64,000 bases of DNA from an uncultured Prevotella sp. (GTDB taxonomy: Bacteria; Bacteroidota; Bacteroidia; Bacteroidales; Bacteroidaceae), in contig CAMVSV010000005.1 in NCBI GenBank assembly GCA_947170265.1, positions 30,634-94,633 of the forward strand, in the 5' to 3' direction. The notes beneath the pieces are model-generated. The model searched no databases and was not told the origin of the DNA. It was given only the letters and a program-made list of their open reading frames with translations. This document shows, one piece after another, positions 17,023 through 25,721 of this stretch. A program made the position numbers and the translations under genes. The stretch's first letter is position 1, and each line of letters begins with the position of its first letter.

Positions 17023-17553
17023 ATGGAGAATTTTGAAAACCAGCTGAGAAAAGACCTTCACCAGTTCCTGATGGGCATGGGTGAAGTTGACGAGCATTTG
17101 CCGGAATGTCCCGACGTGGAAGATAAATGGGAAGCCATCGTCAAGTCATACCTCCCCGACGGCATCAGGGAGTTCAGCAACTACCCGTCGGTGTCGCTCG
17201 GATGGATGATGTATACGGGCATGGCACTTGCAAAGCTATGGGACGAGGACTGGGACAGATACTCCGCCTTGGACGACATCTATGTCTTCATGCGCGACAA
17301 GAGAGGCTACGACTACATGGATGAACACATACGCGAAGACATCCTGAAACTCAATGGCAACGACTACACTGCTTTGGAAAAGCTCGTTGGCGAGTGCGCC
17401 TCACGCGTATGCAATGCGCTACGCCACCAGCACATTGAGCCGGGCACCAAGGAGGCTTTCAATGCCTATGTTTCCTGCCTGCACCAGCTCTACCTGTTCG
17501 GAGCAGCAATGCAACTCAACAGGATGGGCTACCACATGACGCCCATGGGCTGA
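17023..17553 (+). CDS. Conserved hypothetical protein (176 aa)
   Basis: Not recognised. It is a soluble, acidic, mostly helical protein rich in Trp/Tyr/Met (SLGWMMYTGMALAKLWDEDW) with scattered Cys and His but no recognisable metal motif. It is the last gene of the run starting at the HAD phosphatase and ends 16 nt from the converging B3/4 gene. Confidence 0.75.
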   Translation: MENFENQLRKDLHQFLMGMGEVDEHLPECPDVEDKWEAIVKSYLPDGIREFSNYPSVSLGWMMYTGMALAKLWDEDWDRYSALDDIYVFMRDKRGYDYMDEHIREDILKLNGNDYTALEKLVGECASRVCNALRHQHIEPGTKEAFNAYVSCLHQLYLFGAAMQLNRMGYHMTPMG

Positions 17554-17568
17554 CGCCAGCACCACATC

Positions 17569-18243
17569 TCACCTATAAAGGAAATACTTTCCGCCATCGC
17601 TCTGGCAATATCTCCGCAGCAGCGCCTGAATATATTCAGCATTCTCTGACACACGCTGCTCATTACCGTCGTAGCCATTGACGAGCACCACCAGATGACG
17701 GGTGTTGAGTGTCATCTTCGTGCGTTCATGGTCACTCGTGGGCGTGCCCACACCGCCGATGGCATCACGATATACGGGCAGCCCGTGGATATTTATCATT
17801 CCACGACCTATACCCTCATAGGGCTCACCCTCGCGACCAATGCCCAAGGTGAGCGTGTCACCCGAGAACTTGTCGGCATCAAAGCCACCAATACTATAGC
17901 CATAGGCAATGGAGGCAAGGTTAACAAGGTCAACGAGTGTGTCGCGCTGATACAACTTCTTACCTTGAAGCATACGGCGGATGAGTGCCTCCGATGCAGG
18001 ACGATAGCGTGAGGGATCCTTACCACATGACCTATATACGCGCCGTGTGGCGGCAATGCTCGGCAAATCCTTGAGCGACTCCGTGGTAAGTTCCCTCCTT
18101 AGCTTCTCGCCAAGACTCTCTATCTCCGTCCACAAGGCTTCATCATAGCTGGTGTTCACCACTTCTGCCTCCACACATGCGCCCACGAACTCCGGGCACA
18201 CCTTTTCTATCTCTTCCGATACTATTATCTTCATCTCAACCAT
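17569..18243 (-). CDS. Free-standing B3/B4 (tRNA-synthetase beta-type) domain protein
   Basis: A 224-aa protein corresponding to the B3/B4 domain found in the phenylalanyl-tRNA synthetase beta chain, where it edits mischarged tRNA. Stand-alone versions are thought to bind or proofread aminoacyl-tRNA, though this is not settled. Recognisable parts are PSIAATRRVYRSCGKDPSRYRPASEAL-like text around 60-90, LVDLVNLASIAYGYSIGGFD (about 104-123) and a C-terminal domain with GVGTPTSDHERTKM. The start may be ATG 18243 or ATG 18234. Its -7 box (TAATTTTG, minus strand, 18301-18308) lies back to back with that of the next gene. Confidence 0.85.
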   Translation of the reverse strand: MVEMKIIVSEEIEKVCPEFVGACVEAEVVNTSYDEALWTEIESLGEKLRRELTTESLKDLPSIAATRRVYRSCGKDPSRYRPASEALIRRMLQGKKLYQRDTLVDLVNLASIAYGYSIGGFDADKFSGDTLTLGIGREGEPYEGIGRGMINIHGLPVYRDAIGGVGTPTSDHERTKMTLNTRHLVVLVNGYDGNEQRVSENAEYIQALLRRYCQSDGGKYFLYR

Positions 18244-18300
18244 GTTTGTTTAGCCATCAGACTAACGGCGCCTTATTTTCACGATGCGCAATAATGATGG

Positions 18301-18338
18301 CAAAATTAATAATAACTAAACAAAAAAGTGTAATTTTG
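18301..18338. promoter_or_regulatory. Divergent promoter pair (B3/4 gene and C_GCAxxG_C_C gene)
   Basis: TAATTTTG on the minus strand at 18301-18308 faces the B3/4 gene; TAATTTTG on the plus strand at 18331-18338 faces the gene at 18362. The boxes are 22 bp apart, so their -33 regions overlap. Confidence 0.55.
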
Positions 18339-18361
18339 CAGAAATAGTTAAGCTCATACCA

Positions 18362-18763
18362 ATGGAAACAAGAAAACACATTGCTGCCGAGAAGAAACAC
18401 TGTGGCAGCCACAACTGTGCACAAGCCATAGTACATACCTATGCCGACATTGCCGGCATGGACGAACAACTGGCAATGAAAGTTGCCAATGCCTTCGGAG
18501 CAGGAATGGGAAACATGGAAGGAACATGCGGCGCACTCGTGGGTGCCGGCATAGTTCTGGGGATGCTCAACAAGGACAAGGCGAAAGCAATGAAAGACAT
18601 GCGGCAGATAATGATGAAGTTCCAGACAAGAAACAGTGCCACCCAATGCAAGGTACTGAAAGGAGTAGGAACAAAAATCGTATTGCGCGAATGCCCCCTC
18701 TGCGTTGCCGATGCGGCAGAGTTTCTTGAAGAACAGATAAGAGAGAGCACGGCAGACTCCTGA
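18362..18763 (+). CDS. C_GCAxxG_C_C family (probable redox) protein
   Basis: A 133-aa soluble protein of the family named after its Cys/Gly pattern. Conserved elements are HCGSHNCAQA near the N-terminus (Cys14, Cys19), FGAGMGNMEGTCGALVGAG in the middle and RECPLCVADAAEFLEE near the end. The conserved cysteines suggest a redox or metal role; members often lie near redox enzymes, but no partner is evident here. The inferred transcription start leaves a leader of about 20 nt. Confidence 0.88.
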   Translation: METRKHIAAEKKHCGSHNCAQAIVHTYADIAGMDEQLAMKVANAFGAGMGNMEGTCGALVGAGIVLGMLNKDKAKAMKDMRQIMMKFQTRNSATQCKVLKGVGTKIVLRECPLCVADAAEFLEEQIRESTADS

Positions 18764-18846
18764 CAAAAGCCCATTTATAGCTCAGTTTTAGCCCTTTCAT
18801 ACAACATTTTCCGCTCCCTGAGAATCATTATTATGGAGGTCTTCTC

Positions 18847-18921
18847 AGTATTGAGCCCAAAATACTCCAGTATTGTACCCAAAATACTCCAGTATTGAGC
18901 CCAAAATACTCGAGTATTTTA
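18847..18921. repeat. Three-copy 22-bp tandem repeat with internal palindrome
   Basis: Units at 18847-18868, 18869-18890 and 18891-18912 match AGTATTGAGCCCAAAATACTCC with two or fewer changes each; a partial fourth copy follows. Each unit has the inverted ends AGTATT/AATACT. There are no spacers, so it is not CRISPR. It sits in a 344-nt gap with no gene and no clear promoter for the WbuC gene. Confidence 0.85.
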
Positions 18922-19107
18922 CGGAAAAGACTGGCACAACAAGGAAAACCGACGTGGCAACGTACCACAGCTGGCAGTCAACAGAGCTTCTTTCCTCTCC
19001 CAGCAGACTATTAACAAAGGAGTTACTTTATACCACAAGCTGACAGCCGTTGCCCCGCAAAACAGTAACGAACCAAACTTTTTCAAGCACACAACACACC
19101 TAATGAC

Positions 19108-19524
19108 ATGGAAATAATTGACAACAAACTGATGAACGTTCTGGCAGAAAAAGCCAAGAAATCACCGAGACTGAGAAAGAACCACAACTTCCATCAAAGC
19201 CTTGACGAAAAGTGCCACCGCTTTCTCAATGCCTTGGAGCCCGGCACCGAGATTGCCGTACACCACCACCCCACCAAAGACGAGACTTTCGTTGTACTCA
19301 GAGGAAAGGTTAGAGTCTCCATCTACAACGACAACGGTGAGATTACCGACACCTGCATCCTCAGCCAGGAAAACGGAACATACGGAGTAAATATTCCCAA
19401 GGACACATGGCATGGCGTGGAATGTCTTGAACCCGCCGTTCTGCTGGAGTGCAAGGAAGGTCCATTCGTAGAACATGAAATCGACGGTATTTTGGAAATC
19501 AAGAACGACAGCCATACGAAATAA
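19108..19524 (+). CDS. WbuC-family cupin metalloprotein
   Basis: A 138-aa cupin, usually annotated WbuC and often found near surface polysaccharide genes, although none adjoins it here. The cupin core has HHHPTKDETFVVLRG (metal ligands His/His/Glu) and a second motif with GVNIPKDTWHGVEC. It has no signal peptide. It is the first of three close genes (34 nt to the acetyltransferase, which is 6 nt from the lipoprotein gene). The biochemical activity is unknown. Confidence 0.85.
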   Translation: MEIIDNKLMNVLAEKAKKSPRLRKNHNFHQSLDEKCHRFLNALEPGTEIAVHHHPTKDETFVVLRGKVRVSIYNDNGEITDTCILSQENGTYGVNIPKDTWHGVECLEPAVLLECKEGPFVEHEIDGILEIKNDSHTK

Positions 19525-19558
19525 TCCCAAACATCGTTATCGGTACATATAGAATACT

Positions 19559-20020
19559 ATGATTAGGAAAGCAGAGAAAAGAGACATACCGGCTATCATT
19601 GAGCTGCTGCACCAAGTTGACATGGTGCATCATGCAATACGCCCAGACCTGTTCAAACCCAATACTACAAAGTATGATGAAAGGGAACTTGAAGCCTTGC
19701 TTGATGATAACAGCAAGCCTGTCTTCGTGTATGATGACGGAAAAGTGCTGGGACATGCCTTCTGCATGATTACGGAAGTCAAGGATGACAAGTTGCTGCA
19801 CGACATCAAGACGCTGTATATTGATGACATCTGTGTGGATGAGAAGGCTCGTGGAAAGCATGTGGGAACGTCACTATATAAATATGTGAGAGACTATGCC
19901 AAGTCTATTGGCTGCAAAAACATCACCCTGAATGTGTGGGAAGGCAACGATCCTGCCTTGAGTTTCTACGAGAACATGGGTATGAAGGTGCAAAAGACTA
20001 CAATGGAAAGTAAACTATAA
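19559..20020 (+). CDS. GNAT-family N-acetyltransferase
   Basis: A 153-aa acetyl-CoA-dependent acetyltransferase. The fold order is clear: the N-terminal MIRKAEKRDIPAIIELL, the acetyl-CoA loop ARGKHVGTSLYKYV (R-x-x-G-x-G type, about 99-113), and the C-terminal LNVWEGNDPALSFYENMGM. The substrate, whether small molecule or protein N-terminus, cannot be told. It lies in a short operon between the WbuC cupin and a DUF1349 lipoprotein. Confidence 0.92.
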   Translation: MIRKAEKRDIPAIIELLHQVDMVHHAIRPDLFKPNTTKYDERELEALLDDNSKPVFVYDDGKVLGHAFCMITEVKDDKLLHDIKTLYIDDICVDEKARGKHVGTSLYKYVRDYAKSIGCKNITLNVWEGNDPALSFYENMGMKVQKTTMESKL

Positions 20021-20026
20021 ACAACT

Positions 20027-20764
20027 ATGAAAATAAAGAATATCGTGCTTATGGCAGCATTAGCATCGGCGGCACTTGTAGGCTGCAAGAACGATGACAC
20101 AAAGGCAACGGCTACCAGCTCTGCCGACAACGTAAGAGAGGCTCTTGCCAATGGTGGAAAAATCAACTTCGACGCTCTTCAGTGGACGAGAAACCCAAAA
20201 GGATATGAGGCGAAAGGCGACACCATACGCATCACCACCGCTCCCCATACCGACCTTTGGCAGCGCACCTACTACCACTTCCAGAACGACAATGCTCCCG
20301 TATTGCAGATGAAGACCCGTGAGAAGTTTTTCAGTTTTGTAGTAAAGACTGATTTCACGGGAAGCCACCACCGTTTCGACCAGTGCGGAGTGGTAATGTA
20401 TCTGGATAGCGAGAACTGGCTGAAAGGGTCGGTGGAATACGAGAATGACAAATTTCAACATCTGGGCAGCGTAGCCACGAACAACGGATATTCCGACTGG
20501 GCGACAACAGCCATTCCCGCAGAAGTAAAAACCATGTGGTATCGCTTTTCCAGAAGGGAAGACGACTATTGCATTGAGTGCTCTACCAATGGAACAGACT
20601 TCAGCCAGATGCGTATATGCCACATGTATAAAGGTGCAGAGGAAATCAGCTTCGGTATCTACGCATGCTCACCGGAGGAATCTTCCTTCACAGCCATTTT
20701 CTCTGACATGAAGATTACAGAGTGCGCATGGAAAGCACACGACGGACAGCAGCCCGATAAATAA
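20027..20764 (+). CDS. DUF1349 domain lipoprotein
   Basis: A lipoprotein of 245 aa. The signal peptide ends in the lipobox LVGC (Cys20), followed by KNDDT, which resembles the Lys/Asp-rich surface-export signal of Bacteroidetes, so surface exposure is likely. The rest matches DUF1349, a concanavalin-like beta-sandwich fold often associated with carbohydrates (YDALQWTRNPKGYEA-like start, GVVMYLDSENWLKGSVEY, ISFGIYACSPEES). It begins 6 nt after the acetyltransferase gene. Confidence 0.85.
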   Translation: MKIKNIVLMAALASAALVGCKNDDTKATATSSADNVREALANGGKINFDALQWTRNPKGYEAKGDTIRITTAPHTDLWQRTYYHFQNDNAPVLQMKTREKFFSFVVKTDFTGSHHRFDQCGVVMYLDSENWLKGSVEYENDKFQHLGSVATNNGYSDWATTAIPAEVKTMWYRFSRREDDYCIECSTNGTDFSQMRICHMYKGAEEISFGIYACSPEESSFTAIFSDMKITECAWKAHDGQQPDK

Positions 20765-20863
20765 AACAACCACCATCCGTGAACGAAACAGGCTCTGACA
20801 CGTCACAAGCCACCAGGAAAATGCTTACATGACTTTATCTGCGCAATACAACTGAAGCCCAAC

Positions 20864-20898
20864 AAAAAAAAGGAAGCCACATAGATGACTTCCTTTTT
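20864..20898 (-). terminator. Terminator after tRNA-Ser
   Basis: AAAAAGGAAG/CTTCCTTTTT stem with an A-run on the plus strand (a T-run on the transcript), starting 7 nt after the tRNA's encoded CCA. Confidence 0.8.
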
Positions 20899-20904
20899 AC
20901 TTTT

Positions 20905-20992
20905 TGGCGGAGAGAGAGGGATTCGAACCCCCGGTGCCTCTCAGCACGACGGTTTTCAAGACCGTTGTAATCGACCACTCTACCATCTCTCC
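20905..20992 (-). tRNA. tRNA-Ser (anticodon TGA)
   Basis: An 88-nt class II tRNA with a long variable arm: acceptor GGAGAGA/TCTCTCC, anticodon stem ACGGT/ACCGT with loop CTTGAAA giving TGA, T loop TTCGAAT, discriminator G and an encoded CCA. Confidence 0.97.
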
Positions 20993-21031
20993 AAACATTC
21001 ATCAGAATGGCTTCTTGGTCTAAAAGCGGTG

Positions 21032-21063
21032 CAAAGGTAGCGGTTTTATTTATTTCCTGCAAA
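21032..21063 (-). promoter_or_regulatory. Promoter of tRNA-Ser
   Basis: Minus-strand TTTG (21060-21063) and TACCTTTG (21032-21039), spaced 20 nt. Elsewhere the 382-nt gap to the esterase gene holds only a short inverted repeat, TATTCC-6-GGAATA (21280-21297), 78 nt before the esterase ATG, which could be an operator. Confidence 0.8.
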
Positions 21064-21374
21064 TTTTCGCTGCATTTTTTTAACAGTCCCTTTATTTGGC
21101 TGCTTATACCAGGTTTAAGACGTAGAGCACTATTGCACAGATATCCTGTCGGGCTACCTACTCGGTAGAAGTTGACAACTTAAATTATCTATATCATAAT
21201 CAGCCGTTCATCATTACAACACACTAAATGTCAGTCTATTAAAATATAGAACACTTCGAGGACATCCATATCTGACACATATTCCGAATGTGGAATAACG
21301 AAAAATGAGTAACTTAGCACCACGCTTACAAACAAAAGACTTTACAGAAATAACATAAAAATCAAGAAACAAGT

Positions 21375-22910
21375 ATGCTTACAAAAGAAATGAGAAAAGA
21401 CCTTGTCAGGACATTCTGGCAGCTTTCAGTGATGTTGCTTTTTCCCATGTGCGCATTTGCACAAGACAAAAGCTCCGACAAGACTATTGTTCAAACCGCA
21501 CGCACATTCACCATTGCCCTCACGCCCGATGGTGAAGCATGCCTGACGGCATATCTACCTTCCCACCCTCAGGGACAGGCTGTGGTGGACTGTCCAGGTG
21601 GAGGCTATGCCGGACTTGCCATGGACCACGAGGGTCACGACTGGGCATCCTTCTTCAATGAGCGAGGCATAGCCTATTTCGTATTGAAATATCGCATGCC
21701 CAACGGCGACCGTTCCATACCTATTGCCGATGCCACCAACGCCATGCGTCTTGTACGCGACTCTGCCGAATTGTGGCGCATCAACCCACGCAATGTGGGC
21801 ATGATGGGATTTTCAGCCGGTGGTCACCTTGCTTCTACCATGTCCACCCATGCCGAATGGGCTGAGCGTCCAGACTTTACCATACTCTTCTATCCAGTAA
21901 TATCAATGAACGAGCACGAGACACATGCAGGCTCCTGCCATAACTTTCTTGGCGATGAAGGCGTTCACAACGAGCAACTGATAAAGGAGTTTTCCAACTA
22001 TAATGCCGTTCAGAGCCACCATACACCACCCGCCATCATCCTCACTGCCAACGACGACGGACTGGTAAACCCCGTCACCAACAGCATAGCCTACTACACC
22101 GCCATGAGGTGGGCTGGCAACAGCTGTACTCTGCATGTCTATCCCACCGGCGGTCACGGCTTCGGCTTCAGTCCCTCGTTCAAGCACCATGAACAGATGC
22201 TCAACGACCTCAGCAACTGGTTAGGCAGCATCAAAGCTCCGAATCCACATGCCGTAAGGGTTGCATGTATAGGCAACAGTATCACCGACGGCTCAGGCAT
22301 AGACATGGCAGACTCAAAAGGCTACCCTGCTGCCCTCCAGGAAATTCTCGGCAACGACTACGACGTACGCAATTTCGGTTACAGCTCACGTTGCATGCTC
22401 CAGAAAGGCGACTTCCCCTATATGGCAGAACAGAAATGGAGAGACGCACAGGCTTTCATGAAAAGCTCGCCAAACACTGGCGACAGCTGCCCCGACATAG
22501 TTATTATCAAGCTCGGCTCCAACGACACCAAGCCTCAAAACTGGCAATATAAAGCCGAATTTGAGAGTGACTTGCAAAGCATGATTGACACCCTGCGACC
22601 CTTGTCACCCGTTCTCAACAAGAAAGGACGTTCAACCAAGAAGATGCGTCGTGCCTCCTCCCCCCGCATATTTCTCTGCACACCAATAGAAGCTCTGGTA
22701 GTAAGATGGGGCATCAACGACAAGACCATATCGGAAGAAGTAATTCCTGCCATTCGCCGGGTGGCTGAGCTAAACGGCCTCACCATCATTGACCTTCACT
22801 CAGAGTTCAATGCCCACGAAGCCGGCATGATGCAGCCCGACGGCATACATCCCACGGCGGAAGGAGCACGCCGCATGGCAGAGATAATAGCCTCTCACAT
22901 CAGTCGGTAG
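21375..22910 (+). CDS. Two-domain secreted esterase: alpha/beta hydrolase plus SGNH hydrolase
   Basis: Probable carbohydrate (for example xylan) deacetylase. It has 511 aa with a signal peptide ending near CAFA-Q. The N-terminal domain (about 35-290) is an alpha/beta hydrolase with an oxyanion-type CPGGGYAGLA, nucleophile Ser147 in GFSAGG, acid in TANDDGLV and His in GGHGFG. The C-terminal domain (about 293-511) is an SGNH/GDSL hydrolase with Ser302 in CIGNSITDG, GSND in IIKLGSNDT and the Asp-x-x-His dyad in PDGIHPTAEG. Both catalytic sets look complete. It is monocistronic. Similar modular esterases occur in rumen and gut Prevotella; the exact ester is not readable. Confidence 0.88.
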   Translation: MLTKEMRKDLVRTFWQLSVMLLFPMCAFAQDKSSDKTIVQTARTFTIALTPDGEACLTAYLPSHPQGQAVVDCPGGGYAGLAMDHEGHDWASFFNERGIAYFVLKYRMPNGDRSIPIADATNAMRLVRDSAELWRINPRNVGMMGFSAGGHLASTMSTHAEWAERPDFTILFYPVISMNEHETHAGSCHNFLGDEGVHNEQLIKEFSNYNAVQSHHTPPAIILTANDDGLVNPVTNSIAYYTAMRWAGNSCTLHVYPTGGHGFGFSPSFKHHEQMLNDLSNWLGSIKAPNPHAVRVACIGNSITDGSGIDMADSKGYPAALQEILGNDYDVRNFGYSSRCMLQKGDFPYMAEQKWRDAQAFMKSSPNTGDSCPDIVIIKLGSNDTKPQNWQYKAEFESDLQSMIDTLRPLSPVLNKKGRSTKKMRRASSPRIFLCTPIEALVVRWGINDKTISEEVIPAIRRVAELNGLTIIDLHSEFNAHEAGMMQPDGIHPTAEGARRMAEIIASHISR

Positions 22911-22983
22911 AGCATCACCATGCTGCAAGTCGTTGCAATACAATTTACCTGTGCGACATGGTCACATATCCACCAAGTTTTTG

Positions 22984-22991
22984 TAATTTTG
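22984..22991 (+). promoter_or_regulatory. -7 box (TAATTTTG) at the mutS2 start codon
   Basis: The box ends 4 nt before the mutS2 ATG, so transcription would start at or next to the start codon, giving a leaderless or nearly leaderless mRNA. No -33 TTTG is evident at the usual distance. Confidence 0.5.
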
Positions 22992-22995
22992 CAGC

Positions 22996-25545
22996 ATGAT
23001 TTACCCTGATAACTTTGAAACCAAGATTGGATTTAACGATATTCGTGCCATGCTCAGCCAGGGTTGCATGTCAACCCTTGGCAAGGGCATGGTGGAAGAA
23101 ATGGTCTTTCTCACCAGCGACACCCAGATAAGAGAAAAGCTGAAACAGATTTCCGAGTTCCGTCAGTTGCTTGACGAGCACGACGACTTTCCCATGCAGT
23201 ATTTCTTTGATGTGAGAGAGAGCATGGCACGCCTTCGCCTTGAGGGTACCTACTTGGAGGAAAACGAGTTGTTCGACCTGAAGCGTTCGTTGAAGACAAT
23301 CACTGCTATAGTAGCCTTTCTCAACAGAAACAATACCCAAGAAGACACTGACTCGCATGTCAGCGATAAGCCATCGCAACCAGCCTACCCCACACTACAC
23401 AAGCTTACCATCGGGATAGATACCTTTCCGCAGGTAGTGAGACGCATCGAGGTGAGCCTCGACAAGTTCGGAAACATAAAAGACTCCGCATCAACCGAGC
23501 TGGCACACATCCGCCATGAACTCTCCAAAGTCCAAGGCAGTGTAACGCGAAGTCTCTATTCCATTCTCAAGACGGCACAGAGCGAGGGTGTGATAGAAAA
23601 AGACGTAACCCCCACCTTGCGCGACGGCAGGCTCGTCATACCCGTACCACCAGGCATGAAACGCAGGATAAGAGGTATTGTCCACGACGAATCGGCTTCG
23701 GGCAGAACGGTGTTTGTCGAGCCCTCGGAAGTGGTGGAAGCCAACAACAAGATACGCGAGTTGGAAAACGAAGAAAGAAAGGAAATCATACGCATACTCA
23801 AAGACATAGCTGCGCTCATACGTCCCCACTCAGAAGGTATCATCTCATCGATGTCGCTACTCGCCAACATTGACTTCATCAATGCCAAGGCATCGTTAGC
23901 GAAAACAATAGGAGCAATAGAGCCCAACATTGCAGCCAAGCCGCTAATGGATTGGCGCCAGGCCAGACACCCATTGCTGCAACTGTCACTGAGCAAGCAA
24001 GGCAAAAGCATTATACCGCTCGACATAACACTCACTCCAGACAAACGCATACTGATAATCTCAGGACCCAATGCCGGAGGGAAATCGGTATGTCTGAAAA
24101 CAGCCGGACTGCTGCAATACATGTTGCAATGCGGACTGAGCGTGCCCATTGACGAGCGTTCCACTGCCGGAGTGTTCAGAAACATCATGATAGACATTGG
24201 CGACGAGCAAAGCATAGAAAACGACCTGAGCACCTATTCATCCCATCTGGTCAACATGAAAAACATGATCAAGACCTCCGACAGCCACACACTGCTGCTC
24301 ATCGACGAGTTTGGCACAGGCACGGAGCCCCAGATTGGCGGTGCAATAGCCGAGAGTGTGTTGCACCGTTTCTGCAAGAACGACGCATGGGGCATCATCA
24401 CCACGCACTACCAGAACCTCAAGCATTTTGCCGAAGACAACCAAGGGGTAGTCAACGGTGCCATGCTCTACGACCGCCACCACATGCAGCCACTCTTCCA
24501 ACTCGCAATAGGACGTCCCGGCAGTTCGTTCGCCATAGAGATAGCACGAAAGACCGGACTCCCCGAAGACGTCATCAGCCATGCATCCGAAATAGTGGGT
24601 TCCGACTACATACAAAGCGACAAATACCTGCAGGACATCGTGCGCGACAAACGCTACTGGGAAGGCAAACGCCAAACCATACACCAGCGCGAGAAAGACA
24701 TTGAGCGCACCATCCACCGTTATGAGACTAGCCTCAACGATATTGAACTACAGCGAAAGGAAATACTGCGCAAAGCCAAGGAACAGGCAGAAGAGCTCCT
24801 TCGCCAGACCAACAAACGAATAGAAAACACCATTCGCGAGATAAAGGAGGCACAAGCAGAGAAGGAAGAAAGCAAACGCATACGCAAGGAGCTCAAGGAC
24901 TTTGAACAGGAGGTCGTATCTGCCGACAGCGGAATAATGAGCAACGACGACTTTGAGAAGAAACTGCAGCAACTTGAGGCACGCAAGCAACGGCACGCAA
25001 AACGCAAGCAACAGAAAGCCGAACAACAACAGAAAGCCGCCGATGCGCTGAAAAACGCCATTGAGAAACAGAAAGAAGGCATACCGCTCAAGGCCGGCGA
25101 CACCGTGAGAATAAAAGGACAAACCTCCGTGGGAACACTCGAAGCAGTAAATGGCAACATGGCAACAGCCATCTTCGGAGGAATGCGCACCAAGATGAGG
25201 CTTGAGCGACTCGAACATGCCGATGCTCCCGCACCACAGCAAACCAAGGTATCATCGGTAAGCCGCATCACCCGCCAGACCATCGACGAACGCAGAAAAG
25301 ACTTCCACCAAGACCTCGACCTACGAGGCATGCGCGGCGACGAGGCACTTAACCAAGTGCAGTATTTCATTGACGATGCCATACTCGTTGGCGTGAGCCG
25401 CGTGCGCATTCTCCATGGCAAAGGCAACGGCATTCTGCGCCAGCTCATACGTCAGTATCTCCGCACCGTTCCCAACGTCAGCAACATTCGCGACGAGCAT
25501 GTGCAGTTTGGCGGTGCCGGCATCACCGTTGTCGACATAGAATGA
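22996..25545 (+). CDS. mutS2: MutS2 ATPase/endonuclease
   Basis: MutS2 family proteins suppress homologous recombination or act on collided ribosomes, depending on the species. Of 849 aa: helical core and clamp (1-330), ATPase with Walker A GPNAGGKS (357-364), Walker B LLLIDEFGTG and the MutS TTHYQNLK segment, then a long Lys/Glu/Gln-rich coiled coil (about 520-700), a KOW-like region (KAGDTVRIKGQTSVGTLE) and a C-terminal Smr domain (about 770-849) with DLRGMRGDEAL and HGKGNGILR. It lacks the mismatch-recognition domain of MutS1. Apparently monocistronic. Confidence 0.96.
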   Translation: MIYPDNFETKIGFNDIRAMLSQGCMSTLGKGMVEEMVFLTSDTQIREKLKQISEFRQLLDEHDDFPMQYFFDVRESMARLRLEGTYLEENELFDLKRSLKTITAIVAFLNRNNTQEDTDSHVSDKPSQPAYPTLHKLTIGIDTFPQVVRRIEVSLDKFGNIKDSASTELAHIRHELSKVQGSVTRSLYSILKTAQSEGVIEKDVTPTLRDGRLVIPVPPGMKRRIRGIVHDESASGRTVFVEPSEVVEANNKIRELENEERKEIIRILKDIAALIRPHSEGIISSMSLLANIDFINAKASLAKTIGAIEPNIAAKPLMDWRQARHPLLQLSLSKQGKSIIPLDITLTPDKRILIISGPNAGGKSVCLKTAGLLQYMLQCGLSVPIDERSTAGVFRNIMIDIGDEQSIENDLSTYSSHLVNMKNMIKTSDSHTLLLIDEFGTGTEPQIGGAIAESVLHRFCKNDAWGIITTHYQNLKHFAEDNQGVVNGAMLYDRHHMQPLFQLAIGRPGSSFAIEIARKTGLPEDVISHASEIVGSDYIQSDKYLQDIVRDKRYWEGKRQTIHQREKDIERTIHRYETSLNDIELQRKEILRKAKEQAEELLRQTNKRIENTIREIKEAQAEKEESKRIRKELKDFEQEVVSADSGIMSNDDFEKKLQQLEARKQRHAKRKQQKAEQQQKAADALKNAIEKQKEGIPLKAGDTVRIKGQTSVGTLEAVNGNMATAIFGGMRTKMRLERLEHADAPAPQQTKVSSVSRITRQTIDERRKDFHQDLDLRGMRGDEALNQVQYFIDDAILVGVSRVRILHGKGNGILRQLIRQYLRTVPNVSNIRDEHVQFGGAGITVVDIE

Positions 25546-25610
25546 CACTGCCATTCGGTTCTTCCGCCCCTCACAATAAGTCGAGAGCATAATATTTTAG
25601 AAAAAACATG

Positions 25611-25638
25611 TTGTTTCAATATTAAATATGTAAATTTG
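25611..25638 (+). promoter_or_regulatory. Promoter for the secreted protein-dnaG-cls unit
   Basis: TTG at 25611-25613 and TAAATTTG at 25631-25638, spaced 17 nt. Confidence 0.5.
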
Positions 25639-25721
25639 CAGAAGTCATGACCCTTACATATCAACATTCTGAGAATACTGGAATAACCACATCTGTCAAC
25701 CAACAATAAAACAACCGTAAC

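Noticed and set aside
18847..18921. CRISPR array
   Set aside because: Units are contiguous without unique spacers and no cas genes are present.
20835..21062. A 75-codon minus-strand frame
   Set aside because: It spans tRNA-Ser and its promoter and has no protein features.
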